A stretch of 64,000 bases of DNA from assembly GCF_001692325.1 (NCBI RefSeq), contig NZ_LXKN01000032.1, positions 186,001 through 250,000 on the forward strand. Direction: 5' to 3'. Positions 35,871 to 43,678 of the stretch are shown here, piece after piece (within the stretch, counting starts at the first letter, position 1; the number at the start of each line of letters is the position of its first letter). Origin of the DNA: Rhizobium sp. AC27/96. GTDB taxonomy: Bacteria; Pseudomonadota; Alphaproteobacteria; Rhizobiales; Rhizobiaceae. Both the position numbers and the translations under genes were made by a program. A model generated the notes under the pieces. It was given only the letters and a program-made list of their open reading frames with translations, was not told the DNA's origin and searched no databases.

Positions 35871-37895
35871 TCAAGCCGATGCCTGCAAGCGCCGGCGCTC
35901 AGTCTGCCTTACGGCCATGGGATGCTTGAGCGGCGGCGCCGGCCGGCCGATATGGTAACCCTGAACCGCATCGATCCCAAAGGATTTGACGAGCTCTAGC
36001 TGTTCTTCGTTCTCGACGCCTTCGACGAGGATACGATGCCCGCGATTGCGCACGAGGCCGATAATGTCTTCGAGAAGAATTTTGGCGCCCGGGCTGTTGG
36101 CAGCATCGTGCAGGAATGATTTGTCGATCTTGACCGTTTCGAATTCCATCAGGCGAAGCCAGGACAGGCCTGCAAAGCCTGTGCCGAAATCATCCAGCCA
36201 GAATTTGATGCCAAGCTTCTTGAGATCCTGAATGCTGTCGAGAACGTCGGAGCGTATTTCGAGGTCGACACCTTCAGTAATCTCGAATGCCACCCGATGC
36301 CCGGAAACACCGGTCTCCGCGAGAATGCCGGCCACTTGCGCGGCAAAGCCCGGAGCCCGCAGCTGGATCGGGGAAACATTGATGCTAACGGTATCGACGA
36401 TATCACGGGTCAACAGCTCGCAGCACGCCCTTCTGATCGCCCAGTAGCCAAGGTCTATGATGGCGCCGGTACGCTCGGCTATCGGAATGAAGATCGCGGG
36501 AGACGAGCTCGACCCATCGAGCAATTGCAGACGCATCAATGATTCATAGGCGCCGATCTCTCCGGTCTCCAGAGAAAGGATCGGCTGGTAGACCAGCGAG
36601 ACGAGGTTCTGCTGGATGGCGATCTTCAGTATCGCCGCAATATTTTCGCTCGCATCGCCGCCCGGCAACTCGTTCGGGTCGAAGACCCTCGCGCAGTTTC
36701 TGCCGCTCGCCTTTGCCGAATAAAGCGCCCGGTCGGCTTCGTTGATGACGTTCTCGAGCTTCGCGCCGGCCAGATCCCGCGTAACCGTCGCCCCAACGCT
36801 GACGGTCACATGCCTGAAGCCGTCGAGCCGCTGAGCATGGACTATGTCAAGCGCCTCGATCCCCCGGCATATCGCTTCCGCAAGGCCTAGCGCCTCTGCG
36901 CTGCGTTCCACATCGAGAATGACGATGAACTCCTCACCGCCATATCGCCCGACCGTTGCTCCCAGCGGCGCGACAATATCCGCCAGGGCATTGGCAACCG
37001 TGACAAGGCAATGGTCACCTTCCTGGTGACCGTAATAATCGTTGTATTTTTTGAAGAAATCGACGTCGACAAGCAGAACGGCGAAAGCGGCGCCATCCTG
37101 GCGCCAGCGCTCCCAGAACTGCTTCAGACGGATATCGGCAGCCCGGCGGTTTTCCATGCCCGTCAGCGAATCCGTGATCGACAGGCGCAAAAGAGCTTCG
37201 CCGCGCTCGCTTGCCTGGCGCTGCTGCAGCTCGGCCTCCCTGGCATTCAGGAAGACGTTGAAGCGCTCCTTGTTCAGCTTCCAGTTCACATAGGAGGTGA
37301 AGACAAAGCAGCAGAGATAGAAGGTCGTGAAGGCCAGGCTGTAGGCCGGACTATAATGAAACTCGATGAGCGACAGCAGGAAGGTGAGGAAGATCAGCCC
37401 CGATGACGCGATCGCCAGGCCGAATTCGAGACTGAAGAACAGATTGACGCCCATCATGAAGATGGCGCCGAAGGCGGCGTAATAGGAAAAGGCCTCGGCA
37501 TTGGTGGTCTGCAATGTCGGCACGAGCCACACCACATATCCCAGCACCACGGCGGCCGCACAGGTGGCCTCAAGCTCCCCGGCCCGACGCTGGCGCGCGA
37601 ACTGGATCTCCAGAATGAGAAGCGAAGCACCGCCTATGAAGAAGCGCGCCGGGATCGTCACACTCGACACGTCGGGGGTGAAGATCAGGTCGGTTATCAG
37701 GAAAAGAACGTAAACAGGTACGGCAAGCCACAGGCCGCTGCGAGCTAGGCTGCGGCGCGTCTCGTTGCTATAGTCTTTGTAAAGGGTGCGAAGTCCGGCC
37801 GGACCGCTCGTCGGGCGTGTCTTTCCCCGGCCAAGATCGCTTCCTCCCGACAATAGACGCATGTTCCCCATAATCCGAGTTAGCTGAGACTTCAT
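35871..37895 (-). CDS. Membrane GGDEF-EAL cyclic-di-GMP signalling protein
   Basis: This 674-residue protein has N-terminal membrane helices (about residues 40-210), a GGDEF domain (about 240-400; active loop YGGEEF) and an EAL domain (about 425-665). EAL residues needed for hydrolysis are present: INVSPIQL, FEITEG, LDDFGTGFAGL, VKIDKSF, VEGVENEEQ and VQGYHIGRP, but the name motif reads ESL (GAYESLMRL). It could make and/or break c-di-GMP at the inner membrane. The ATG at 37895 is preferred to a GTG at 37901. It is divergent from the methyltransferase-like gene at 38068. Confidence 0.92.
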   Translation of the reverse strand: MKSQLTRIMGNMRLLSGGSDLGRGKTRPTSGPAGLRTLYKDYSNETRRSLARSGLWLAVPVYVLFLITDLIFTPDVSSVTIPARFFIGGASLLILEIQFARQRRAGELEATCAAAVVLGYVVWLVPTLQTTNAEAFSYYAAFGAIFMMGVNLFFSLEFGLAIASSGLIFLTFLLSLIEFHYSPAYSLAFTTFYLCCFVFTSYVNWKLNKERFNVFLNAREAELQQRQASERGEALLRLSITDSLTGMENRRAADIRLKQFWERWRQDGAAFAVLLVDVDFFKKYNDYYGHQEGDHCLVTVANALADIVAPLGATVGRYGGEEFIVILDVERSAEALGLAEAICRGIEALDIVHAQRLDGFRHVTVSVGATVTRDLAGAKLENVINEADRALYSAKASGRNCARVFDPNELPGGDASENIAAILKIAIQQNLVSLVYQPILSLETGEIGAYESLMRLQLLDGSSSSPAIFIPIAERTGAIIDLGYWAIRRACCELLTRDIVDTVSINVSPIQLRAPGFAAQVAGILAETGVSGHRVAFEITEGVDLEIRSDVLDSIQDLKKLGIKFWLDDFGTGFAGLSWLRLMEFETVKIDKSFLHDAANSPGAKILLEDIIGLVRNRGHRILVEGVENEEQLELVKSFGIDAVQGYHIGRPAPPLKHPMAVRQTERRRLQASA

Positions 37896-38067
37896 GTCCA
37901 CCGCGGCAAGCCCTGCGTCGTTCCACCGAACAAATCGCTCGCTTTACCGGGCAGCTAATTTGGTCCGTTTGATACCGACAGCGTTGCAGCAGTCCCATTA
38001 ACAAAACCATAGCGCTCACATTTTATGTGCGATATGGTTTGCATATTATTCACGGGATTATTTAAAA

Positions 38068-39099
38068 TTGACACAATTTCAAACAGCTCTCGATGGTTAT
38101 AGCCTTGTGACGGCGCAATCGATCTCCGAACACACGAGGTCGAAGGTTAATAATTTTACAACCGAACAGATGAAGGAGGGCGAGGCCGAACTTGCCCTTA
38201 TTCTTTCTTTGGCACAGCAGGCATTTGAGGCGAATGCGCCGGTTCAGGGAACCATGAAGGCCCTGGTCGAACGTCTGCAGACGTTGAAGACCAGATCGAC
38301 GCCCCTGATCTGGGATCATCTTGCTTCCCTGGCGCAGGTGCATCCCGTCTCGTCGTTTCTGCTTCAGGATCCCTTAACCAGATGGTCCTTCGAGAAGCCG
38401 CGCGGTTATAGCGGTGACGCCCAGCTGCTGGACTTCATTTACGAGCATCCGGCCGTCGCCGCCCAGGTGACGGAGGCTTCGCCACTTGGTGCTGAAGTTT
38501 ACAATTTCACCCGAATGGCGCCGTCCGCGGTCGCCGTGCGCGAAAGGCGTGAGCTTCTTGCCGCGCATGTCGATGCCGTGGCCAGCGAAAAGGAGAATGC
38601 GGAAATCCTGGCGATCGCCGCCGGGCATCTTCGCGAGGCGGAACTCTCCAATGCCTTGAAGGCTGACAAGCTCAAGCGCTGGGTTGCGCTCGACCAGGAT
38701 CCCATCAGCGTCGGAACCGTGACCTCGACCTACCATGGAAGCTGCATCGAAGCGGTCAACGGATCTGTTCGTACCATTCTCGGACGCGCGCAGAAGCTCG
38801 GAACATTCGATTTCATCTATGCAGCCGGCCTCTATGATTATCTCGCCGAAAACGTCGCCGTGAAGCTGACGGAACGTTGCCTGCAGATGCTGAAGCCCGG
38901 CGGCAAGTTCCTTCTGGCGAACTTCGCGCAGGATATCGGTGTCGAAGGCTATATGGAAACCTTCATGAACTGGCCGCTGATCTGGCGGACGGACAGGGAA
39001 GTCCAATCGATCATCGACAAGGTCCGGCACCCGATTGCCGACAGTGTCATCATGCGCGGCGAAAACAGAGGCGTTATTTACGCGATCCTGACCGTATAG
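38068..39099 (+). CDS. SAM-dependent methyltransferase-like protein
   Basis: This 343-residue protein has an N-terminal helical domain and a C-terminal class I methyltransferase-like domain. EILAIAAGHLRE stands in for SAM motif I, WVALDQDPISV for the strand-2 acid, and CLQMLKPGGKFLLANF is the post-motif strand. It resembles proteins annotated as 3-hydroxypalmitate methyl ester (extracellular factor) biosynthesis enzymes, but this rests on memory. The start is the TTG at 38068 without a strong ribosome-binding site; an in-frame GTG 13 codons on is an alternative. Confidence 0.65.
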   Translation: MTQFQTALDGYSLVTAQSISEHTRSKVNNFTTEQMKEGEAELALILSLAQQAFEANAPVQGTMKALVERLQTLKTRSTPLIWDHLASLAQVHPVSSFLLQDPLTRWSFEKPRGYSGDAQLLDFIYEHPAVAAQVTEASPLGAEVYNFTRMAPSAVAVRERRELLAAHVDAVASEKENAEILAIAAGHLREAELSNALKADKLKRWVALDQDPISVGTVTSTYHGSCIEAVNGSVRTILGRAQKLGTFDFIYAAGLYDYLAENVAVKLTERCLQMLKPGGKFLLANFAQDIGVEGYMETFMNWPLIWRTDREVQSIIDKVRHPIADSVIMRGENRGVIYAILTV

Positions 39100-39481
39100 A
39101 GATTGGATCTTCGCTATGGGCTGAGCCGCTTGGCGGCTTGGCCAGCAACAAAGCCATAATCAGCAAAGACCGTATATGCTGTGTCGCCTCGAAAGCGGGC
39201 TGATCAGCGACGCGCAGAAACCGATATCTGCTCGGGTCACATTATAACCGCCGACGCCGGTAAAACTCATTGCCGCAAAACGGCAGGGCAGAGCATCGAT
39301 TGCCCTACCCTGCCCTTTGCGACAGCAATGGTTCATTGGTAACCTACGGCGCACGGGATCGATCGATCCGGCGACGTAAATCATGAAATTCCACGCCTTC
39401 GAACCTTCGAGCCCGAGACCGTTTCCAGGTCTCCGGTCAGAGGTTGAATGCAGGGAAACAAGCCGCGCCATCCACTCGAAC
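39100..39481. other. Intergenic stretch with one hairpin
   Basis: This is 382 bp between the convergent ends of the methyltransferase-like gene and the DUF1127 gene. Apart from a hairpin at 39282-39314 nothing was recognised. Open frames on the minus strand (39160-39675) have no start signal and overlap the DUF1127 gene in another frame. Confidence 0.4.
39282..39314 (-). terminator. Hairpin, possible terminator of the DUF1127 transcript
   Basis: GGCAGGG/CCCTGCC arms enclose a loop that itself holds GGGCA/TGCTC-like pairing. Read on the minus strand the stem is followed by GTTTTGC. It lies about 170 bp past the DUF1127 stop. Confidence 0.4.
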
Positions 39482-39724
39482 TCAAGCAAAATGGCGCAGA
39501 TGCAGCGGCAGGAACTTGGGCTGGCCCAGAGTATCCTCCCGCTCGGGAAGACCGATGTCGCGAAGCTGGTAGTTGGACAGTTCGGATACGCATTTGCGCG
39601 TCTGGTGCTGCCTCCAGATGACGAGCAGCAGGGCACGCGCGGTCTTCCACGCACCGAATTCCTGGCACAGTTCATCGATCGTTGCCGTTAAGTTGTCAGC
39701 AACTAAAAATTGTGAATGAGTCAT
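39482..39724 (-). CDS. DUF1127 family small protein
   Basis: This 80-residue basic protein has a C-terminal DUF1127 motif, SELSNYQLRDIGLPERED, preceded by a helix rich in arginine and tryptophan (WKTARALLLVIWRQHQTRK). Small DUF1127 proteins are abundant in Rhizobiaceae; some take part in phosphate/carbon regulation and RNA turnover, but this one cannot be assigned. The ATG at 39724 has AGGAAAAGACG directly upstream. Confidence 0.8.
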   Translation of the reverse strand: MTHSQFLVADNLTATIDELCQEFGAWKTARALLLVIWRQHQTRKCVSELSNYQLRDIGLPEREDTLGQPKFLPLHLRHFA

Positions 39725-39880
39725 CGTCTTTTCCTGGCGCAATCACGCAGCCAGGTCCTCTTGAAGCGCGACCGGCTTCAGGAGCTGATACGTCGAGGAC
39801 GCACCAAATCATTCCCTGAGCAAGTCATATAGGTTTAACGGGAAAACGCCTAAGCGGCGGCAGATAAAGCCTTTTAAGCT

Positions 39881-39976
39881 TTAGATGAAAGCTCGTCGTG
39901 CAGTTGGCATGACACATGCCAAACCAGTCGAGATCATTCCGCCGGAGACGTATGTAAACATTTGGGTATAATGCAT
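39881..39976 (-). CDS. Possible 31-residue peptide
   Basis: This short frame begins MHYTQMFTYVSGGMISTG and ends ACVMPTARRAFI, with a perfect ribosome-binding site AAGGAGG six bases before the ATG. The middle is mildly hydrophobic (GGMISTGLACVM), so a membrane-associated micropeptide is possible. After the stop comes an AAAGC/GCTTT hairpin. The strong initiation signal in an otherwise gene-free 467-bp gap is the only real support; it could also be a leader or chance. Confidence 0.35.
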   Translation of the reverse strand: MHYTQMFTYVSGGMISTGLACVMPTARRAFI

Positions 39977-40191
39977 GTCACGCCTCCTTGTTTGATTTGC
40001 GGATGAGCGTATCATACGCGAGATCTTGAAATCGGCAACCCCCACAATTTCGAATTGCAGATGTCTCGGCCAATGTGTTGCGCAGACGCAACAATACATG
40101 CCCCGATCGACATCAGGCAAATAGCGACCCACGTCACCGCCTGAAGACCGTCCGCCTCTACCAGCATGACCCGCTCGGTAGCAAAGCGCGG

Positions 40192-41751
40192 CTAGAACGA
40201 ATTGACGATACCACCGCCCGAGCGCATCTGCTGGACCATGATATGAGCGTGATAATGCATGGCGCATTTGATCGCGTAGATCTGCATGACCACGGGTGAG
40301 CGGCGGTGAAGCACCAGCTTGAGAAAGCGCCGGCGGTAGACGGCTCGCAGTTCGGCCTCCTTCACCCGGCGCATCAATCGGACAAAGATGCCGAGCGCTT
40401 CCAGCGCCCATGTTGCGTTAAGAGCGATCAGCCGCAACGGGTGGCGACGCAGGTATCGTAAGCGCGTACTTTCCGGTTCAATGCGGGCGTCGATATAAAG
40501 CGCGTCCAGACGGTCGAAATAGGCCGAGGGCTGATGCAGGTCGCTGAGGACGGAGAGATAGCCATCCCGCAGCGTTTCGCGGGAAAGATTGAGGGGAATG
40601 ACGTTTGTGCCGAAGGCTGGCGGATCGTCGTGATCGAGCCGCCCTTCCTTGGCAAGGCGGGTATAGAGCGGCGTCTTCGGAATGGCGGCGAGCATGCCGA
40701 TCATGGCGTTAACGATGCGTGCATCCTTGATGAAGACGCGCTGCGCATCGAAAATCGTCGCATCGTCACTGTCGAAGCCCAGGATCATGCCGCACCAGAC
40801 CTCCATGCCGGTCTGCTGGATCGTGTGGATCTTCTCCAACATCGTTCCGCCCTTGCGCAGGTTCTGGAGCTTCTTGGTTTCGCGCAGCGCCTCCTCGTTC
40901 GGGGTCTCGATGCCGATGAAGACGACACGGATATTGGCGTCGACCATCAGCTGCATCAGCTCGGCGTCGTCGGCCAGGTCGATCGACGCTTCCGTCAGAA
41001 ACGTCATCGGATAATGATGGCGCTCCTGCCAGGTGACGACATCACGCAACACCTCCTTGATCGCCTTCTTGTTGCCGATCAGATTGTCGTCGACGATAAA
41101 GGCTGTATCCATGCCGGAGGCCAGCAAGGCCTCCATCTCGGCGATGACTTGTACGCTCTCCTTGATGCGGGGCTTGCGCCCGAAGACGACGATGATATCG
41201 CAAAAATCGCAGGTGAACGGACAGCCCCGCGAGAACTGGACGCTGCCAACCGCATACTCATCCATCTTCAGCAGGTCGAAGCGCGGCACGGGCACCTTGC
41301 TCATATCCGTCCTGTCCGATTGCTCGTAGCGCCGTGCGTGCTGACCTTGCTCCCATTCACCCAGGAATTTCGGCCAGGTCTCCTCCGCCTCACCGATGAA
41401 GCAGACATCGACGAGGTTGCCGAAATAGTCTTCCTTGACGGTCACCCAAGGTCCGCCGACGACTGTGAAGCAATTGCGTCGTTTGAGTTCGGTCAGGATT
41501 TCGGTCATCCGGAAGCGCTGGACGATCATCCCCGTCAGTGCGACGATGTCGGCCTTCTCGCACAGGCCGAAATCTATTGCTTCGACATTCTCATCCAGCA
41601 AGGTGACACTATGGTCCGCGGGCGTCAGAGCCGCCAATAGCGGCAGGCAAGCCACCGGAAGGTTTGCCTTCGCATCGAAGAGGGGCAGAGCGTGTTCCAT
41701 GCCCCAATAGGAGGTTTCGAAACGCGGATTGATGATGACGATATGAGCCAT
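40192..41751 (-). CDS. B12-binding radical SAM protein
   Basis: This 519-residue enzyme has an N-terminal cobalamin-binding Rossmann domain (residues ~1-140, VGGPWVTVKEDYF), a radical SAM barrel with the 4Fe-4S motif CPFTCDFC near residue 175, and a C-terminal DUF4070-like helical region. Related enzymes methylate inactive carbons or modify lipids such as hopanoids (HpnP-like). The neighbours give no substrate hint. FIVDDNLIGNKKAIK and FIGIETPNEEALRETKK are typical of this subfamily. GGAG lies 11 bases before the ATG. It is divergent from the MFS gene at 42107. Confidence 0.88.
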   Translation of the reverse strand: MAHIVIINPRFETSYWGMEHALPLFDAKANLPVACLPLLAALTPADHSVTLLDENVEAIDFGLCEKADIVALTGMIVQRFRMTEILTELKRRNCFTVVGGPWVTVKEDYFGNLVDVCFIGEAEETWPKFLGEWEQGQHARRYEQSDRTDMSKVPVPRFDLLKMDEYAVGSVQFSRGCPFTCDFCDIIVVFGRKPRIKESVQVIAEMEALLASGMDTAFIVDDNLIGNKKAIKEVLRDVVTWQERHHYPMTFLTEASIDLADDAELMQLMVDANIRVVFIGIETPNEEALRETKKLQNLRKGGTMLEKIHTIQQTGMEVWCGMILGFDSDDATIFDAQRVFIKDARIVNAMIGMLAAIPKTPLYTRLAKEGRLDHDDPPAFGTNVIPLNLSRETLRDGYLSVLSDLHQPSAYFDRLDALYIDARIEPESTRLRYLRRHPLRLIALNATWALEALGIFVRLMRRVKEAELRAVYRRRFLKLVLHRRSPVVMQIYAIKCAMHYHAHIMVQQMRSGGGIVNSF

Positions 41752-42106
41752 TGAATATTCCGCTCCACGACTTTGAAGATCTGGTTCGGTATTGCGTGAG
41801 GGCTGTATGTCATTCGCAGTTGCCGCCGGCCGCTTTGGCGCGGGGCAGTTTCATTCGGCATTGCTGCGGCACTCTTAGCAGCCCTATATGAGCTCAGGAT
41901 TAAATTCTCCGCTAGGCACATCGTTTGCCCGGCTCAGAGAGCTCGTCGCGACCGCGCAAATCTCGCGCAGCAGCCAATTGAAAATTTCCAAAGCGGCAAT
42001 GTCGAAATCGATCGATCTCAATCGTCTTTATTCCAGAGATGAGGCGAGGCATGATCGTGAGAACCTTCGGGTCGCGGGTCGAGCCGGTTGAAAGGGAGTG
42101 CGGGAG
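41752..42106. other. Divergent promoter region
   Basis: This 355-bp region separates the radical SAM gene from an MFS gene, and both promoters must lie here. A short plus-strand frame (41888-42091) lacks a start signal and is not called. No clear operator palindrome was seen. Confidence 0.4.
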
Positions 42107-43306
42107 ATGAATTCCTCTTATCGATGGGTGATTGTCGGCGCCGGAGCATTGATGACCTGCGTAGCGCTCGGCGCGATGTTTTCCCTGGCAATCTTCCAGG
42201 TGCCCATCGCCGCCGATACCGGCTGGTCGCGTGCCGGCATTGCCGCGGCAATGACGTTGAACTTTCTCGTCATGGGCTTGGGCGCCTTCGCCTGGGGTGC
42301 AGCAAGCGATCGTTTTGGCGTTCGCGTCGTCGTCATCGCCGGTGCGCTGCTGCTTGGGCTTGCGCTGGTATTGGCAAGCAGGGCCGGCTCCCTTCTTCAA
42401 TTCCAAGTGACCTACGGCATTCTCGTCGGTCTTGCCGCCAGCGCCTTTTTCGCGCCGATGATCGCGGCGACGACGGCGTGGTTCGACAAGGGCAGAAGCC
42501 TTGCCGTATCGCTGGTGTCGGCCGGCATGGGGGTCGCCCCCATGACGATATCGCCCTTCGCCCGCTACCTTATTTCCGCCTATGACTGGCGTTTCGCCAT
42601 GCTGGTGATCGGCATCATGGCCTGGGTTCTGCTCATACCGGCGGCACTGCTGGTGCGGCGGGCACCGGTTGTCGACGAAGCCTCGACAGTCGACGGGCAG
42701 ATGGAAGAAAAGAACCTGCCGCTTGGCCGGATCTTCCGCTCGCCGCAATTCCTCGTCCTTGGCGCCACCTTCTTCGCCTGCTGCGCGGCCCATTCCGGTC
42801 CGATCTTTCACATGGTGAGCTATGCCACGATCTGCGGCGTAGGCCCGATGGCCGCCGTCAGCATCTATAGTGTCGAAGGCCTGGCGGGTCTCGGCGGCCG
42901 CCTTCTTTACGGCACGCTTGCCGATCGGCTCGGCGTCAAACCAGTGCTGATAGCCGGTCTCCTGGTGCAGGCGGCGGCACTCGCCACCTATCTTCTGGTG
43001 AGCGAACTTGACCAGTTCTATGCATTGGCCGTGGTCTTCGGAAGCGCCTATGGCGGCGTCATGCCGCTTTATGCGGTGCTGGCGCGGGAATATTTCGGGC
43101 CGCGTGTCATCGGCACGGTCTTCGGGGCCGTCTCGATGCTGTCGAGCATCGGCATGGCAGCCGGCCCTCTCATCGGCGGCTGGATATTCGATACCTTTGC
43201 CAACTATTCCTGGCTCTTCATCGGATCGTCGATGGTGGGTCTGGGTGCCGCGGCGATCGCCCTGGCCTTTCCGCCCATGCGCCGCCTGCAGTTGCAGACT
43301 GCCTGA
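42107..43306 (+). CDS. MFS transporter
   Basis: This 399-residue, 12-helix carrier has the loop 2-3 motif GAASDRFGVRVVVIAG and the loop 8-9 motif YGTLADRLGVKPVLIAG. The overall pattern (SAGMGVAPMTISPFARYLI, FGAVSMLSSIGMAAGPLIGGWIFD) matches the monocarboxylate/OFA-like group. The ATG at 42107 has AAGGGAG eight bases upstream; a GTG at 42098 is less likely. No neighbouring catabolic gene identifies the substrate. Confidence 0.83.
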   Translation: MNSSYRWVIVGAGALMTCVALGAMFSLAIFQVPIAADTGWSRAGIAAAMTLNFLVMGLGAFAWGAASDRFGVRVVVIAGALLLGLALVLASRAGSLLQFQVTYGILVGLAASAFFAPMIAATTAWFDKGRSLAVSLVSAGMGVAPMTISPFARYLISAYDWRFAMLVIGIMAWVLLIPAALLVRRAPVVDEASTVDGQMEEKNLPLGRIFRSPQFLVLGATFFACCAAHSGPIFHMVSYATICGVGPMAAVSIYSVEGLAGLGGRLLYGTLADRLGVKPVLIAGLLVQAAALATYLLVSELDQFYALAVVFGSAYGGVMPLYAVLAREYFGPRVIGTVFGAVSMLSSIGMAAGPLIGGWIFDTFANYSWLFIGSSMVGLGAAAIALAFPPMRRLQLQTA

Positions 43307-43678
43307 GACGGCCCAAGGGAATCAAGGGATCAGCCCGTCGGATCTTCCAGGCCGCGACATCCGCAAACATGCCCGGACCACGGTTTTCGGGCCACGATCC
43401 GCCGTGGCGATAAGGACGCGGAACATATTCGTATTTCTTGATAGTTTACGCACAGTTTTCCATAAGCGACGGAAGTTGCAGGCATTGCAATTTTCAATTT
43501 TTAGCCAACACTCACAAACGCATCAGGTGCGTGATCTCCTGGGGGAGGAAATCCGGAGAGCACCCACTGGCGCGACCTTCCGCGGCAAGCCCGCGGACAG
43601 GTCCTGCGTAATGTCATCATGGGGGACATGAGACAGGTCTTTTGACGATGTCCCTGGTGCAATTGGGAGGATCTAGTA
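43307..43678. other. Intergenic stretch with a possible promoter
   Basis: This 372-bp gap lies before the MHS transporter gene. A TTGATA (43438-43443) and CATAAG (43461-43466) pair with 17-bp spacing is a plausible promoter for that gene. No coding sequence was recognised, and no terminator was evident after the preceding MFS gene. Confidence 0.35.

Noticed and set aside
40534..41640. 368-codon plus-strand frame opposite the radical SAM gene
   Set aside because: The minus-strand protein has intact radical SAM and B12 motifs; the opposite frame has none and no ribosome-binding site.
41888..42091. 67-codon plus-strand frame before the MFS gene
   Set aside because: No ribosome-binding site or recognisable fold; it lies in a divergent promoter region.
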